Positions 17,429-26,859 are shown, numbered from the stretch's first letter. The stretch: DNA of 64,000 bases from Massilia sp. Mn16-1_5 (GCF_004798585.1 NZ_PPXQ01000015.1:1-64000); one strand, 5' to 3'. Translations and numbers: made by a program. Notes: a model not told the origin generated them from the letters alone.

Positions 17429-18181
17429 ATGGACATCTGCTACGCCATCGTCGACGACGAGGAGCCGGGCCGCACCAACCTGCGCCTGGCGATGGAGGCC
17501 TACCCGGACTGGCGCCTGGCGTTCGCATGCGACAGCGCGGCCCGTGCGCGCGAAGCCTTGGCTATGCACCGCATCGACCTGCTGTTCCTGGACATCCAGA
17601 TGCCGCGCGAATCGGGCTTGCAGCTGGCGCGCGAACTGGCGCAGCTGCCAGAGCCGCCGCTGGTTGTATTCGTCACCGCCCACAGCGCGCATGCGATCGA
17701 GGCCTTCGAAGTGCATGCGCTCGACTACTTGCTGAAACCCCTGGACGATGCGCGCCTGGCGCAAGCGCTCGAGCGCGCCCGCCTGCTGCTGGCAGGCCGC
17801 CAGCGCGGCGCCTACGGCAAGGCCTTGCGCGCCTATGCCGACGGTCCCGCCTGGCTGGAGCAGATCAGCGTGCGCTCGGTGGGACGGATCGACCAGGTGC
17901 AGGTGGGCGACATATTGTGGTTCGAAGCGCAGGGAAATTACGTGGCGCTGCACACGGCGTCGAACGCGCCGCTGCACCGGGTGGCACTGAGCCGGCTGGA
18001 AGCGCACCTGGATCCGGCGCAGTTTTTACGCGTGCACCGCGGGGTGATCGTGCGGCGGACGCAGGCCGTGGGCTTGAGCGTGGTGGGGGATGGGAGTTAT
18101 TTGCTGCGGCTGCGCTGCGGGGCCGAGGTGGCGGTCAGTGAGCGGTATGCCGCGGCGGTGCGCGAGGTATTGGGAGCGTAA
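17429..18181 (+). CDS. LytTR family response regulator
   Basis: A 250-residue regulator: a receiver domain (1-120) with acidic residues D9/D10, phosphoacceptor D55 in LLFLDIQMP and Lys in YLLKPLDD. A LytTR DNA-binding domain (about 145-250) follows, with the characteristic VGDILWFEAQGNYVALHT and FLRVHRGVIV segments. It is partner of the upstream kinase. The direct repeats at 16233-16262 are its most likely nearby target, which would couple the system to the divergent TonB receptor; this is inference. Confidence 0.94.
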   Translation: MDICYAIVDDEEPGRTNLRLAMEAYPDWRLAFACDSAARAREALAMHRIDLLFLDIQMPRESGLQLARELAQLPEPPLVVFVTAHSAHAIEAFEVHALDYLLKPLDDARLAQALERARLLLAGRQRGAYGKALRAYADGPAWLEQISVRSVGRIDQVQVGDILWFEAQGNYVALHTASNAPLHRVALSRLEAHLDPAQFLRVHRGVIVRRTQAVGLSVVGDGSYLLRLRCGAEVAVSERYAAAVREVLGA

Positions 18182-18206
18182 CGTCGCGTATGTTCGTCTT
18201 GTCACG

Positions 18207-18265
18207 CGCGGGCATGCCCGCCCTACGTTACGGCGGCGGTGCACCGTAGGGCGGGCATGCCCGCG
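18207..18265. repeat. REP-like palindromic pair (21-bp inverted repeat)
   Basis: Positions 18207-18227 and 18245-18265 are perfect 21-bp inverted copies of CGCGGGCATGCCCGCCCTACG with a 17-base loop. Each arm also contains the internal palindrome GGGCATGCCC. It lies downstream of the LytTR gene and the convergent M14 peptidase. A similar unit (TAGGGTGGGC...GCCCACGCGGTA) sits at 37.3 kb, suggesting a dispersed repeat family. It may also act as a bidirectional transcript end. Confidence 0.8.
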
Positions 18266-18304
18266 TATCACCGCGTGCGTGAACGCGGCGTACGTATTGC
18301 GGGC

Positions 18305-20068
18305 TTACGGCGCAACGTTCGTACGCATCACCGGATACAAATTCAAACGCTCGTCCCACGACGCATGGCGGCGCGCGAAGAACTCGAGGCGCGCATGGGC
18401 GCTTTTCGCAAACGCCGGATCGCTCTCGACGCGGCGCTTGAATTCGGCGGCGACGGCAGGATCGGCGGCCATCTGCTCGCGCGCGACTTCTTCGGCGACA
18501 TACTCTTCCATGTATTCCTTCGGTTCGAAGGCATTGTTGAACATGCCCCAGGCCAGCAGCGAGTCCGGCGCCTGCGGTTCCAGCATCGCCATCACCAGTC
18601 TCGCCTTCGGCTGCGCGATCGGCACGAACAGCGCGCCTTTGCCGACGCTGCGCGGCTCAAGCTTCCAGCTGCCCTCCACCGTCAGGCGCTGGTGCGACTC
18701 GAAGGATTTCGTACCAAACGTCGCCTTGTCGGCGCGGAAGGTCTCGGTATCGACACGGTCGAGTGCCTTGTCCAGCTTGCGGAATTCGATGGCGTGCTGT
18801 TTCAGCTTCGCGGCCACCATGGCGGCGTGCGCGGCTGGGACGATGTAGCCGGCGCGCGGCGCGGCCACTTCCAGGTCGGCCACGATCTCTTCGCGCAGCG
18901 GCACGCGCCAGACCTGCGGGCGGCTTTCGTCGTAGCGCGTCATCAGGATGCCCGAGACGTCCGATGGGGTACGCGTGTATTCGTAGCCGTTGAAGTCGAC
19001 CATCTTCGTCTTGTCCGTGGTCTTGTAGGTCAGCGCCACCGGCGTGCCGGCCAGGCGCGCGGCGCGGGCGTCTGCCGCCGCGGCGGCCACCTGCCACTGC
19101 TTGCCGTTCTTCGCGACCTGTTCCAGCACCGAGATCACGCTGTTGTGGGTGATGCGCACGCGGGTCGGGTAATCCTTCCACGAGTGGGTTTCGACCAGCA
19201 TCGCCATGCGGTTACGCAGCGGGAAGTAGCCGGTCGAGAAGCGCGGATCGGAGACGGCGTCGACAAAACCCGATTGCGGATCGTCGGTCTTGGCGAAGGA
19301 CATGTAGTAGGACTGCGGCGTCGAGCCCTGCTTCGTGATGTCGGCGATCACCTTGTCGCGCAGCGCCAGGCCCGCCTTGCGTAATTCCGGATCGGCCGAG
19401 TTGACCGGTTCGACCTGGATCGAGACGTCGTGCTGGAACTTCGCACCGTCGGTCACGTGCAGGTCGACATAGGTCAGCGGATCCCAGGCGTTCACCAGCG
19501 CCAGCATGGCCTGCATCTCGGGCGCGTCGGCTTTGACGTAGTCGCGGTTCAAATTGAAGTTCTGGGCGGTGGTGCGCCAGCCCATTTCGACCGGACCGCG
19601 CTGGTTCGGACGGTTCCACTGCTGGAAGCGCTCGTGGCCGTCGACGTTGAACACGGGCACAAAGACCAGCACCTGCTTGTCCAGCGCACCCTTGGCCAGG
19701 CGGTTTTCCAGCACTTCGCGCAGGGCTAGGAAGCCGGCGTCCTTGCCGTCGATCTCGCCGGCGTGGATGCCGCCCTGGATCAGGGTGACCGGCAAGCCTT
19801 TCTTCGAAGCCGCCTGCGCAGTAAAAGCGCCGGTGCGGGTGGCGATCAGCGCCAGCATCGGACGGTCTTCCGGTGTGCGGCCGAATTCCACGCATTTGAC
19901 TTCCTTCGGATAGGCTTTCGCAAACGCTGCGCACAGCTTGACCACTTCGTCGTAGCGGCCCGTGGCCTGGAAACCGGAGCGCTCGGAGACGGTCGTCAGG
20001 TCGGGAGCGGCGGCATGGGTCAGGGGGGCGGCGGCCAGCAGTGCAAGCAGTAACGCAGAACGAATCAT
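18305..20068 (-). CDS. Exported M14 family zinc carboxypeptidase
   Basis: A 587-residue protein with a signal peptide (about 1-20, cut near THAA). Its peptidase domain shows the M14 zinc ligands HxxE (H102-A-G-E105) in QGGIHAGEIDGKD, a later His in YVDLHVTDG, and a catalytic-Glu candidate in LVETHSWKDY. It should remove residues from peptides in the periplasm or outside. The ATG at 20068 gives the signal peptide; an upstream in-frame Met would add 41 unrelated residues. The long C-terminal half (after about 400) is of unclear function. Confidence 0.9.
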   Translation of the reverse strand: MIRSALLLALLAAAPLTHAAAPDLTTVSERSGFQATGRYDEVVKLCAAFAKAYPKEVKCVEFGRTPEDRPMLALIATRTGAFTAQAASKKGLPVTLIQGGIHAGEIDGKDAGFLALREVLENRLAKGALDKQVLVFVPVFNVDGHERFQQWNRPNQRGPVEMGWRTTAQNFNLNRDYVKADAPEMQAMLALVNAWDPLTYVDLHVTDGAKFQHDVSIQVEPVNSADPELRKAGLALRDKVIADITKQGSTPQSYYMSFAKTDDPQSGFVDAVSDPRFSTGYFPLRNRMAMLVETHSWKDYPTRVRITHNSVISVLEQVAKNGKQWQVAAAAADARAARLAGTPVALTYKTTDKTKMVDFNGYEYTRTPSDVSGILMTRYDESRPQVWRVPLREEIVADLEVAAPRAGYIVPAAHAAMVAAKLKQHAIEFRKLDKALDRVDTETFRADKATFGTKSFESHQRLTVEGSWKLEPRSVGKGALFVPIAQPKARLVMAMLEPQAPDSLLAWGMFNNAFEPKEYMEEYVAEEVAREQMAADPAVAAEFKRRVESDPAFAKSAHARLEFFARRHASWDERLNLYPVMRTNVAP

Positions 20069-20142
20069 CGGTGAAGCTCCGGCAGGTTTATAAGAGAAGC
20101 AAAGCGGAAAATTATAGTCGGGTTTGCCCCCGGCGACAGGCG

Positions 20143-20170
20143 AAAAAAAAGCGCCACCCGCAGGTGGCGC
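20143..20170 (-). terminator. Intrinsic terminator after the S41 peptidase gene
   Basis: Read on the minus strand, GCGCCACC TGCG GGTGGCGC is followed by eight T residues. It lies 30 bases past the S41 peptidase stop and just upstream of the M14 peptidase promoter region. Confidence 0.93.
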
Positions 20171-20199
20171 CGCTGTTGGCGTGGCTGGCAATAAGCGCT

Positions 20200-21768
20200 T
20201 TACCTTGTCCGGTAATGGATCGCGATCTGCGACGCGCGCGGCCGTACCTGGGCCGGCACCGCGATCGCCATCGCCTGTGCCGAGGTGCGGGCCGGGCAGA
20301 CGCCGGTAGCGCGGTAGCTGAGCGCGCCCGCCAGCAGGCCTTCGCTGGTGTCGCCCAGTTCGTGACTCAGGTCGTCGGCCACGCTGCAGGTCGGCGCGAA
20401 GCCGTCGGCGAAGTCGCCGAAACCCTTCGCGTTCACGCCCTTGAACTCGACCGAGAAGTAGGTCGTGCCGCAGTTCGGCACCGGCGTGAAACCATAGGGC
20501 TTGCCGCAGGTGGTGGCGCCGATCACGTTCACCTCCACGTTCACCCCGCGCAGGCCGTTGATCAGCGCTTCGCTGGCCGAGCAGGTGCCCGAGGTGGTCA
20601 GGATGGTGACGCGGTTCAGGCCCAGGGTCGGCAGGGTCGTACCCTCCGCGACCGAAAAACCGGCGGCCTTGTCGCTGAAGCGGATGATCTGCGGCGTTTG
20701 CGCCGCTTCGATCTTGTCGTTGTACTGCAGGCGCTCGAACACCTGGCCCTGGGTGGCCGGTCCGGCGATCATGTACGCCAGTTCGCTCGCCACGTGCAGC
20801 AGGCCGCCGCCGTTATAACGCAGGTCCACCACCAGGTCGCTGACGCCGGCCGCTTTCAGGGTCGTGATGGAATCGATCAGCTGGCGCTCGGCCACGGCGT
20901 TATGATTCTCGAAGCTGAGGTAGCCGACCTTGCCGGTCGGGGTGTCGATCACCTTGGTGTTCTTCACCGACAGCGCCGTCACTTCCTGCGCCTGCATCGT
21001 TACCGCGACCGTCTCGCCACCGCGCCGCACGGTGAAGCTGTGCGATGCGCCGGGCGTCGCCGGGAACAGGGCGGCATTGATCTTCTCGACCGTGGCGGTG
21101 TCGCTGCCGTTGACGAAGTCGACACCGTCGATCGTGATCAGCTGGTCGCCGCGGCGCAGGCCGGCGGCGGCTGCCGGCGAACCCGGTTCGACGATGGCGA
21201 CGCGCCAGGTGCGCGGCGCGGTCGCGCTGCCGCTGCTCCAGGTCAGGCCGTAACCCAGTTCGATGCCGGAATTGGTCAGCTTGTCCCACTCTGCCGACGG
21301 ATAGGTGAAGTGGTACATGTCCTTGTCGCGCGGCGACATCAGGCGCTCGAAGTAGTCGACCGGATTCGTAAAATCGGCCATCCGGAAGTTGGTCGGGACT
21401 TCGTTGTACCAGAGGTAGTACTGGTTCGACCAGGCGCGCAGGAAGGTCAACTCGTCGCGCAGCGTACCCTGCTTGTCCGGATACGGCTTGCCGGTATAAG
21501 GGTCGATGCCGGTGCGTGGCTTGGCGCACAGGTTCCAGTACTTGTCGAAGGCGTCGCCCAGGGTGGCGAGGTCGGGATCGGCCGCGGTGTTGCCGGTGCC
21601 GGCGTTTGTGCCCGTATTCGGCGTGGTGCTCGATGGCGGATTGCTGAGCGTACCGGGATTGCCGCCGCCACCGCCGCAGGCGGCAAGCATCAGGGCGGCA
21701 GCGCAGCAGGCGCTGAGCAGGCGCAGCGTGGCGGTCAGGCGACCGGTGGATGAAGTTGGCGATGTCAT
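20200..21768 (-). CDS. S41 family peptidase lipoprotein with PDZ domain
   Basis: A 522-residue putative lipoprotein. A signal sequence ends in the lipobox LAAC followed by a glycine run. A Ser/Thr/Asn/Pro linker comes next, then a domain with repeated Trp/Tyr (YYLWYNEVP). A PDZ-like module follows (about 190-280, VEPGSPAAAAGLRRGDQLITIDG), then a tail-specific protease core with the serine motif SGTCSASEALINGL. The ATG at 21768 is chosen because it starts the lipoprotein signal. It likely cleaves exported proteins at the outer or inner membrane. The target is unknown. Confidence 0.88.
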   Translation of the reverse strand: MTSPTSSTGRLTATLRLLSACCAAALMLAACGGGGGNPGTLSNPPSSTTPNTGTNAGTGNTAADPDLATLGDAFDKYWNLCAKPRTGIDPYTGKPYPDKQGTLRDELTFLRAWSNQYYLWYNEVPTNFRMADFTNPVDYFERLMSPRDKDMYHFTYPSAEWDKLTNSGIELGYGLTWSSGSATAPRTWRVAIVEPGSPAAAAGLRRGDQLITIDGVDFVNGSDTATVEKINAALFPATPGASHSFTVRRGGETVAVTMQAQEVTALSVKNTKVIDTPTGKVGYLSFENHNAVAERQLIDSITTLKAAGVSDLVVDLRYNGGGLLHVASELAYMIAGPATQGQVFERLQYNDKIEAAQTPQIIRFSDKAAGFSVAEGTTLPTLGLNRVTILTTSGTCSASEALINGLRGVNVEVNVIGATTCGKPYGFTPVPNCGTTYFSVEFKGVNAKGFGDFADGFAPTCSVADDLSHELGDTSEGLLAGALSYRATGVCPARTSAQAMAIAVPAQVRPRASQIAIHYRTR

Positions 21769-21883
21769 GAGCAGTGTCCGGCAGGCGAGTTCGTCAGGAA
21801 AGCTTAGGACAAGCGTGCCGATCCGGGAAGGCCGCACGCTTGCAATCGTCCATTTTATGGAGCATTTTTTGATTCCGTAAAGC

Positions 21884-21918
21884 AAAAACGCCAGGACCGG
21901 CGCAAACCAGTCCTGGCG
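21884..21918 (-). terminator. Intrinsic terminator after the indolepyruvate oxidoreductase gene
   Basis: On the minus strand, CGCCAGGAC and GTCCTGGCG form a perfect 9-bp stem with a 12-base loop, followed by TTTTTGCTTT. It lies about 20 bases after the stop of the long oxidoreductase gene. Confidence 0.9.
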
Positions 21919-21940
21919 CTACAACAGTGTTTGCTGACGA

Positions 21941-24900
21941 TCAGGCTGCGCGCGTGGCGCCTGCCGGATTGTGGAACGCCGACAACAGCTGGGCTTCCTT
22001 GGCCTTGGCCGAGGCAAGGTGGCGTTCCTTCACGTGGCCATAGCCGCGGATGTCTTCCGGGATGCTGGCGATCGCGACGGCTTGCGCCAGGTTCTCGCTC
22101 GAGAGCTTCGGCAGCAGCGCCGACACGGTGTCGCGGTACTGGCCGATCAGGGCGCGTTCCGTCTTGCGCTCGGCCGTGTAACCGAACACGTCGAACGGGG
22201 TGCCGCGCAAGCCTTTGAATTTCGCCAGCACGCCGAAGGCGCTCATCATCCAGGGACCGTATTCCTTCTTCAGCGCGCGGCCTTCCTTGTCGTGCTTGGC
22301 CAGCAGTGGCGGCGCCAGGTGGAATTTCAGCTTGATGTCGCCTTCGAACATGCCCGCGATCTTTTCCTTGAAGGCCGGGTCGGTGTGCAGGCGCGCCACT
22401 TCGTACTCGTCCTTATAGGCCATCAGCTTGTAGAAGTAGCGGGCCACGGCTTCGGTCAGGCGGGTGCCTTTACCCAGCTTCGCTTCCTCGGCACGCACCT
22501 GGTCCACGAAGGTTTTATATTGCGCGGCGTAAGCGGCGTTCTGGTACGCCGTCAGCAGTTCGACGCGGCGGTTCACCAGTTCGTCCAGGGTCTGGGTGCG
22601 CTTGAATTCCACGACCTTGGCCGGCGTGGTCAGCTTTTTGACGGACGCCAGGTCGTGCGCGGCCGTACGGCCCCAGTTGAAGGCGGCTTTGTTGAAGGGC
22701 ACCGAGACGCCGTTCAGTTCGATCGCCTTCATCAGCGAGCTTTCCAGCAGCGGCACGTGGCCCTTCTGGAAGGCGTAGCCGAGCATGAACATGTTGGTCG
22801 CGATGGCGTCGCCCATCAGGGCGGTCGCCATCTGGCCGGCGTCGACGAAATCGACGTTGTTCGCACCGCAGGCCTGCAGGATGGCGCCGCGCGAACCTTC
22901 GGCCGGGAATTGCCAGTCCGGGTTTTTCACGAAGGCGGCGGTGGTGGCGCCGGTCGCATTCACGGCGGCCCAGGTGCGGCCTTCGCCCATGCGGCTCAGG
23001 GCGTCGCGGCTGGCGCTGACGATCTGGTCGCAGCCGATGACCAGGTCGGCGCTGCCGGTGCCGACGCGGGTCGAGTGCAGGTCGGCTTGATGCTGCGCGA
23101 GGCGCACGTGCGACATCACGGGACCGCCCTTCTGGGCCAGGCCGCTCTGGTCGAGCACGATGGCTCCTTTACCCTCGACGTGGGCCGCCATCGCCAGGAT
23201 CTGGCCGACGGTGACGACGCCGGTGCCGCCGACGCCGGCGACCAGGATGCCGAACGGGTTGTCGATCGCCGGGATGCTTGGAGCAGGCAGGACCGGGAGT
23301 GCGTTATCGGTGCCGACGGCAGCCTTCTTCGGCTTTTTCAGGCCGCCACCCTCGACCGTCACGAAGGACGGGCAGAAACCGGAGACGCAACTAAAATCCT
23401 TGTTGCAGGAGGACTGGTTGATCTGGCGCTTGCGGCCCAGTTCCGTTTCCAGCGGCTCGACCGACAGGCAGTTCGACTGCACCGAGCAGTCGCCGCAGCC
23501 TTCGCAGACGGCTTCGTTGATGACGGCGCGTTTCGCAGGGTCGGGGAACTCGCCCTTCTTGCGGCGGCGGCGCTTCTCCGAGGCGCAGGTCTGGTCGTAG
23601 ATCACGGCCGACACGCCCGGCATCTCGCGCAGTTCCTTTTGCACGTCCATCAGTTCGGAACGGTGGCGCACGGTGACGCCTGCCGCCCAGGCGTAGTCGC
23701 TCGGGTATTTTTCCGGTTCGTCGGTGACGACGATGATCGGCTTGACGCCTTCGGCCGCGATCTGGCGCGTGATCATGCCCGGATCGAGCGGGCCGTCGAC
23801 GTTCTGGCCGCCGGTCATCGCGACCGCGTCGTTATAAAGAATCTTGTAGGTGATGTTCACCTTGGCCGCCACCGCCGCGCGGATCGCCAGGATGCCCGAG
23901 TGGAAATAGGTGCCGTCGCCCAGGTTCACGAACACGTGCTTTTCGCTGGTGAACGGCGATTGGCCGATCCAGGTCGTGCCCTCGGCGCCCATGTGGGTGA
24001 AGGTGGAGGTCTCGCGGTCCATCCACAGCACCATGTAGTGGCAGCCGATGCCGGCCATGGCGCGCGAGCCTTGCGGCACTTTCGTGGAGCTGTTGTGCGG
24101 GCAGCCCGAGCAGAAGTACGGGATGCGGTCGGTTTCCGGATTGGCTTTGGCTGGAATCGCCTTCAGCACCAGTTCCTTCGCTTCCAGGAAGGCGATTCGT
24201 TCCTTGACGCGTTGCTCGACCGGATGGCCGGCGCAGTAGTGCGAGATGCGCGAGGCGATAGCGCGCGCGATCTGTGCCGGATTGAGTTCATAGGTCGCCG
24301 GCAGCAGCCAGTCGCCGTGGCCCTTGCGGTCCTTGTTGCTCCACTCGCCGGTGTCGTCGAATTTGCCGACCACGCGCGGACGCTCGCTGTCCGGCAGGTT
24401 GTACAGCGCTTCCTTGAGCGCGTATTCCATCACTTGCCGCTTTTCTTCGACCACCAGGATCTCGTCGAGGCCGCGCGCGAATTCGTGCACGCCTTCCGAC
24501 TCGAGCGGCCAGGTCATGCCGATTTTATACAGGCGGATACCGATGTCGGCGGCTGCCTGCTCGTCGATGCCGAGGTCGGCCAGCGCCTGGCGCGTGTCGA
24601 CATAACTTTTGCCGGCGGTGATGATGCCGATTTTCGGCTGCGGGCTGTCCCAGATGATCTGGTTCAGTTTATTGGCACGGGCGTAGGCCAGGGCCGCGTA
24701 CCACTTGTGGTTGTTCATGCGGACTTCCTGGTCCAGCACGGCGTCCGGCCAGCGGATGTTCAGGCCACCCTCCGGCACTTCGAAGTCGGTCGGGATGACG
24801 GTCTGAACGCGGTCCGGGTCGAGGTCGACCACAGCGCCCGATTCGATCACGTCGGTGACGCACTTCATCGACACCCACAGGCCCGTGTAGCGGCTCATGG

Positions 24901-25501
24901 CCCAGGCGTGCAGGCCGTAGTCGATGTATTCCTGCACCGAGGACGGATACAGTACCGGAATGCCGCAGGCGGTGAGAATGTGATCCGACTGGTGCGCCGT
25001 CGAAGACGATTTGGCGGCATGGTCGTCGCCCGCCAGCACCAGCACGCCGCCGTGCTTGGCGGAGCCGGCATTGTTACCGTGTTTAAACACGTCGCCGCAG
25101 CGGTCCACGCCCGGGCCCTTGCCGTACCACATGGCGAAGACGCCGTCGTAATTCGCGTCTTTATACAGGTTGGTTTGCTGGGTGCCCCAGACCGCGGTCG
25201 CCGCCAGGTCTTCGTTCATGCCCGGATGGAATTTGACGTGGTGGGCGTCCAGGTGCTTCTTCGCCTTCATCGCGGTCTGGTCGACGGCGGTGACCGGGGA
25301 GCCGCGGTAGCCGGTGATGTAGCCGGCGGTGTTCAGGCCCGCTTTCAGGTCGCGCTCGCGCTGCAGCATCGGCAGGCGGATCAGGGCTTGCGTGCCGGTC
25401 ATGAAGGCGCGGCCGCGCTCGAGCGTCCACTTGTCGTCGAGCGTGATCTCGTGGTTCGGCTCCGATGGCTGAAGCTGGGAACGGTCCAGGGGTGCGTTCA
25501 T
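21941..25501 (-). CDS. Indolepyruvate ferredoxin oxidoreductase, fused alpha-beta type
   Basis: A 1186-residue single-chain enzyme that oxidatively decarboxylates aryl-pyruvates to aryl-acetyl-CoA with ferredoxin or a similar acceptor. The N-terminal pyrimidine-binding region (about 20-400) has GYRGSPVTAVDQ and GMNEDLAATAVWGTQ. A TPP-binding region (about 450-650) has NLGDGTYFHSG and the GGQ after NDAVAMT. A Cys-rich 4Fe-4S region (about 675-725) includes CEGCGDCSVQSNC. The C-terminal gamma-like domain starts near FGILVAGVGGTGVVTVG. The start has a GGAGA ribosome site. An Lrp regulator is divergent, as expected for an amino-acid-catabolic enzyme. Confidence 0.93.
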   Translation of the reverse strand: MNAPLDRSQLQPSEPNHEITLDDKWTLERGRAFMTGTQALIRLPMLQRERDLKAGLNTAGYITGYRGSPVTAVDQTAMKAKKHLDAHHVKFHPGMNEDLAATAVWGTQQTNLYKDANYDGVFAMWYGKGPGVDRCGDVFKHGNNAGSAKHGGVLVLAGDDHAAKSSSTAHQSDHILTACGIPVLYPSSVQEYIDYGLHAWAMSRYTGLWVSMKCVTDVIESGAVVDLDPDRVQTVIPTDFEVPEGGLNIRWPDAVLDQEVRMNNHKWYAALAYARANKLNQIIWDSPQPKIGIITAGKSYVDTRQALADLGIDEQAAADIGIRLYKIGMTWPLESEGVHEFARGLDEILVVEEKRQVMEYALKEALYNLPDSERPRVVGKFDDTGEWSNKDRKGHGDWLLPATYELNPAQIARAIASRISHYCAGHPVEQRVKERIAFLEAKELVLKAIPAKANPETDRIPYFCSGCPHNSSTKVPQGSRAMAGIGCHYMVLWMDRETSTFTHMGAEGTTWIGQSPFTSEKHVFVNLGDGTYFHSGILAIRAAVAAKVNITYKILYNDAVAMTGGQNVDGPLDPGMITRQIAAEGVKPIIVVTDEPEKYPSDYAWAAGVTVRHRSELMDVQKELREMPGVSAVIYDQTCASEKRRRRKKGEFPDPAKRAVINEAVCEGCGDCSVQSNCLSVEPLETELGRKRQINQSSCNKDFSCVSGFCPSFVTVEGGGLKKPKKAAVGTDNALPVLPAPSIPAIDNPFGILVAGVGGTGVVTVGQILAMAAHVEGKGAIVLDQSGLAQKGGPVMSHVRLAQHQADLHSTRVGTGSADLVIGCDQIVSASRDALSRMGEGRTWAAVNATGATTAAFVKNPDWQFPAEGSRGAILQACGANNVDFVDAGQMATALMGDAIATNMFMLGYAFQKGHVPLLESSLMKAIELNGVSVPFNKAAFNWGRTAAHDLASVKKLTTPAKVVEFKRTQTLDELVNRRVELLTAYQNAAYAAQYKTFVDQVRAEEAKLGKGTRLTEAVARYFYKLMAYKDEYEVARLHTDPAFKEKIAGMFEGDIKLKFHLAPPLLAKHDKEGRALKKEYGPWMMSAFGVLAKFKGLRGTPFDVFGYTAERKTERALIGQYRDTVSALLPKLSSENLAQAVAIASIPEDIRGYGHVKERHLASAKAKEAQLLSAFHNPAGATRAA

Positions 25502-25639
25502 TGGGTGTCTCCGTAGGGTGGGTGCGGCGCCCTTGTTGTTATTGTTGGCGCCGCGACGGAGATGTCTCCTCCGTAATGGGCGTCAGTATAGTCTTCTGTC
25601 CCCGGCATTAAATACCAATCAATTCCCCCCGCCGCGTCC

Positions 25640-25658
25640 ATTGCGCAATAAAATTGCG
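25640..25658 (+). promoter_or_regulatory. Possible Lrp-type operator (ATTGCG repeats)
   Basis: The palindrome ATTGCGCAAT (25640-25649) is followed by a second ATTGCG (25653-25658), 13 bases from the first. It lies 26 bases upstream of the Lrp-family start, in the region shared with the divergent oxidoreductase. Autoregulation or control of the divergent gene is a guess from position and symmetry. Confidence 0.35.
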
Positions 25659-25683
25659 GCTGTGCTGAGTAGAAGGGAACTTT

Positions 25684-26196
25684 ATGTCAAAGATCGAATT
25701 GGACAAGACCGACCGCAAGATCCTCGAGATCCTCCAGGCCGATGGCCGCCTGTCGAACCAGGACGTGGCCGAACGCGTCAACCTGTCGCCGTCTCCCTGC
25801 CTGCGGCGCATCAAGCGCCTCGAAGAGGCGGGGGTGATCCGCCAGTACGTGGCGCTGGTCGACCCGGACAAGATCGGCCTCGGCTTGCTGGCCTATGTGA
25901 ATGTGCGCCTGGAAAAGCACAGCGAGGGCCCGGCCAATTCGCGTGTGCCGGCGACCTCTCCCCGCTTCGAGTTCGCGCAGGCGGTGGCGGCCTGGCCGGA
26001 AGTGGTGGCCTGCTATGCGATGACGGGCGAGATGGATTTTCTATTGCGCGTGCACGTGGAAGACATGGACCACTTTTCGCGCTTCATGATGGCGACCTTG
26101 TTGCGTCATCCGTCGGTGCTGGATGTGAAGTCGAGTTTTGCGCTGCAGAGGATCAAGGAGACGACGGCGCTGCCGATCGGGGATGCGGGACGCTGA
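25684..26196 (+). CDS. Lrp/AsnC family transcriptional regulator
   Basis: A 170-residue regulator. Its N-terminal winged HTH (about 5-60) includes LDKTDRKILEILQADGRLSN and LSPSPCLRRIKRLEEAGVI. The C-terminal RAM effector domain (about 70-155) includes VVACYAMTGEMDFLLRV. An extra stretch of about 15 residues (around GPANSRVPATSPRF) interrupts the usual RAM start. A strong AAGGGA site precedes the ATG. It is divergent from the indolepyruvate oxidoreductase, which it probably senses and controls in response to an aromatic or branched amino acid. Confidence 0.93.
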   Translation: MSKIELDKTDRKILEILQADGRLSNQDVAERVNLSPSPCLRRIKRLEEAGVIRQYVALVDPDKIGLGLLAYVNVRLEKHSEGPANSRVPATSPRFEFAQAVAAWPEVVACYAMTGEMDFLLRVHVEDMDHFSRFMMATLLRHPSVLDVKSSFALQRIKETTALPIGDAGR

Positions 26197-26199
26197 ACG

Positions 26200-26859
26200 C
26201 TATTTTTTGCGCGGCATGAACCATTTCATCGCCGCGCGGGCGTTGGCCTTGACCGTGTAATCGATCACCGCGAACTGCTCTTCCAGCGCCTCGCGCATCA
26301 CGCTGCCTGGGCTGGGCGGCGGCAGGTGTAAATAAGCATCCGCTTCGCCGTATTCCCGCTTGATCTCCATCCCCGCCTTTTTCGCGATGTGCATCATCGT
26401 GCGGTTGCTGGACAGGCACTGCATGTAGAGCGTATCGATGTCGTTGTTGCGGCAGTGGATGGCGGCACGTTCGAACAGGCGCGAGCCGACACCCTGCCCG
26501 CGCGCCGACTTCGAGACCGAGACGCCGAATTCCGCCACGCGCAGCTTGTCGGTGTTGGCGGCGCGGCCGGGCTCGGGCGGAGCAAACGCCAGATGGCCGA
26601 CGCCGACCAATTGAAAACCGCGGCTGACGACGCCGAACACGATGTCGCGCTTGAAATCGATCTTGTTCACATAGGCGTGGACCTGCTCGTCCGGCAGCAC
26701 GGTACCGAAGCGCAGCAGGCGGTCGGCATCGTCCAGTGCCAGGAAATGCTTCAGCATGCGTCGGCGGTCGCGCTTGCCCAGCACCTTGACCAGCACCGCG
26801 GGATGCGCGCTGGTGCCGGCCAGGCTGGCAAACCAGTTCTTGATCGAATTGTCACGCAT
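26200..26859 (-). CDS. GNAT family N-acetyltransferase
   Basis: A 219-residue acyltransferase. The acetyl-CoA motif reads VSVSKSARGQGVGSRLFERA, the classic R/QxxGxG/A loop, followed by LYMQCLSSNRTMMHIAKKAG. It ends three bases from the convergent Lrp gene. A start at 26892 would add 11 residues (MVQCTKTDNPP), but a TAGAAT element just upstream of it could be a -10 box, so I prefer 26859. Substrate unknown. Confidence 0.82.
   Translation of the reverse strand: MRDNSIKNWFASLAGTSAHPAVLVKVLGKRDRRRMLKHFLALDDADRLLRFGTVLPDEQVHAYVNKIDFKRDIVFGVVSRGFQLVGVGHLAFAPPEPGRAANTDKLRVAEFGVSVSKSARGQGVGSRLFERAAIHCRNNDIDTLYMQCLSSNRTMMHIAKKAGMEIKREYGEADAYLHLPPPSPGSVMREALEEQFAVIDYTVKANARAAMKWFMPRKK

Noticed and set aside
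21971..25516. A 1181-codon open frame on the plus strand opposite the oxidoreductase gene
   Set aside because: It is a GC-rich antisense shadow of the oxidoreductase. It has no ribosome site, and its product is Arg/His/Gln-rich with no domain.
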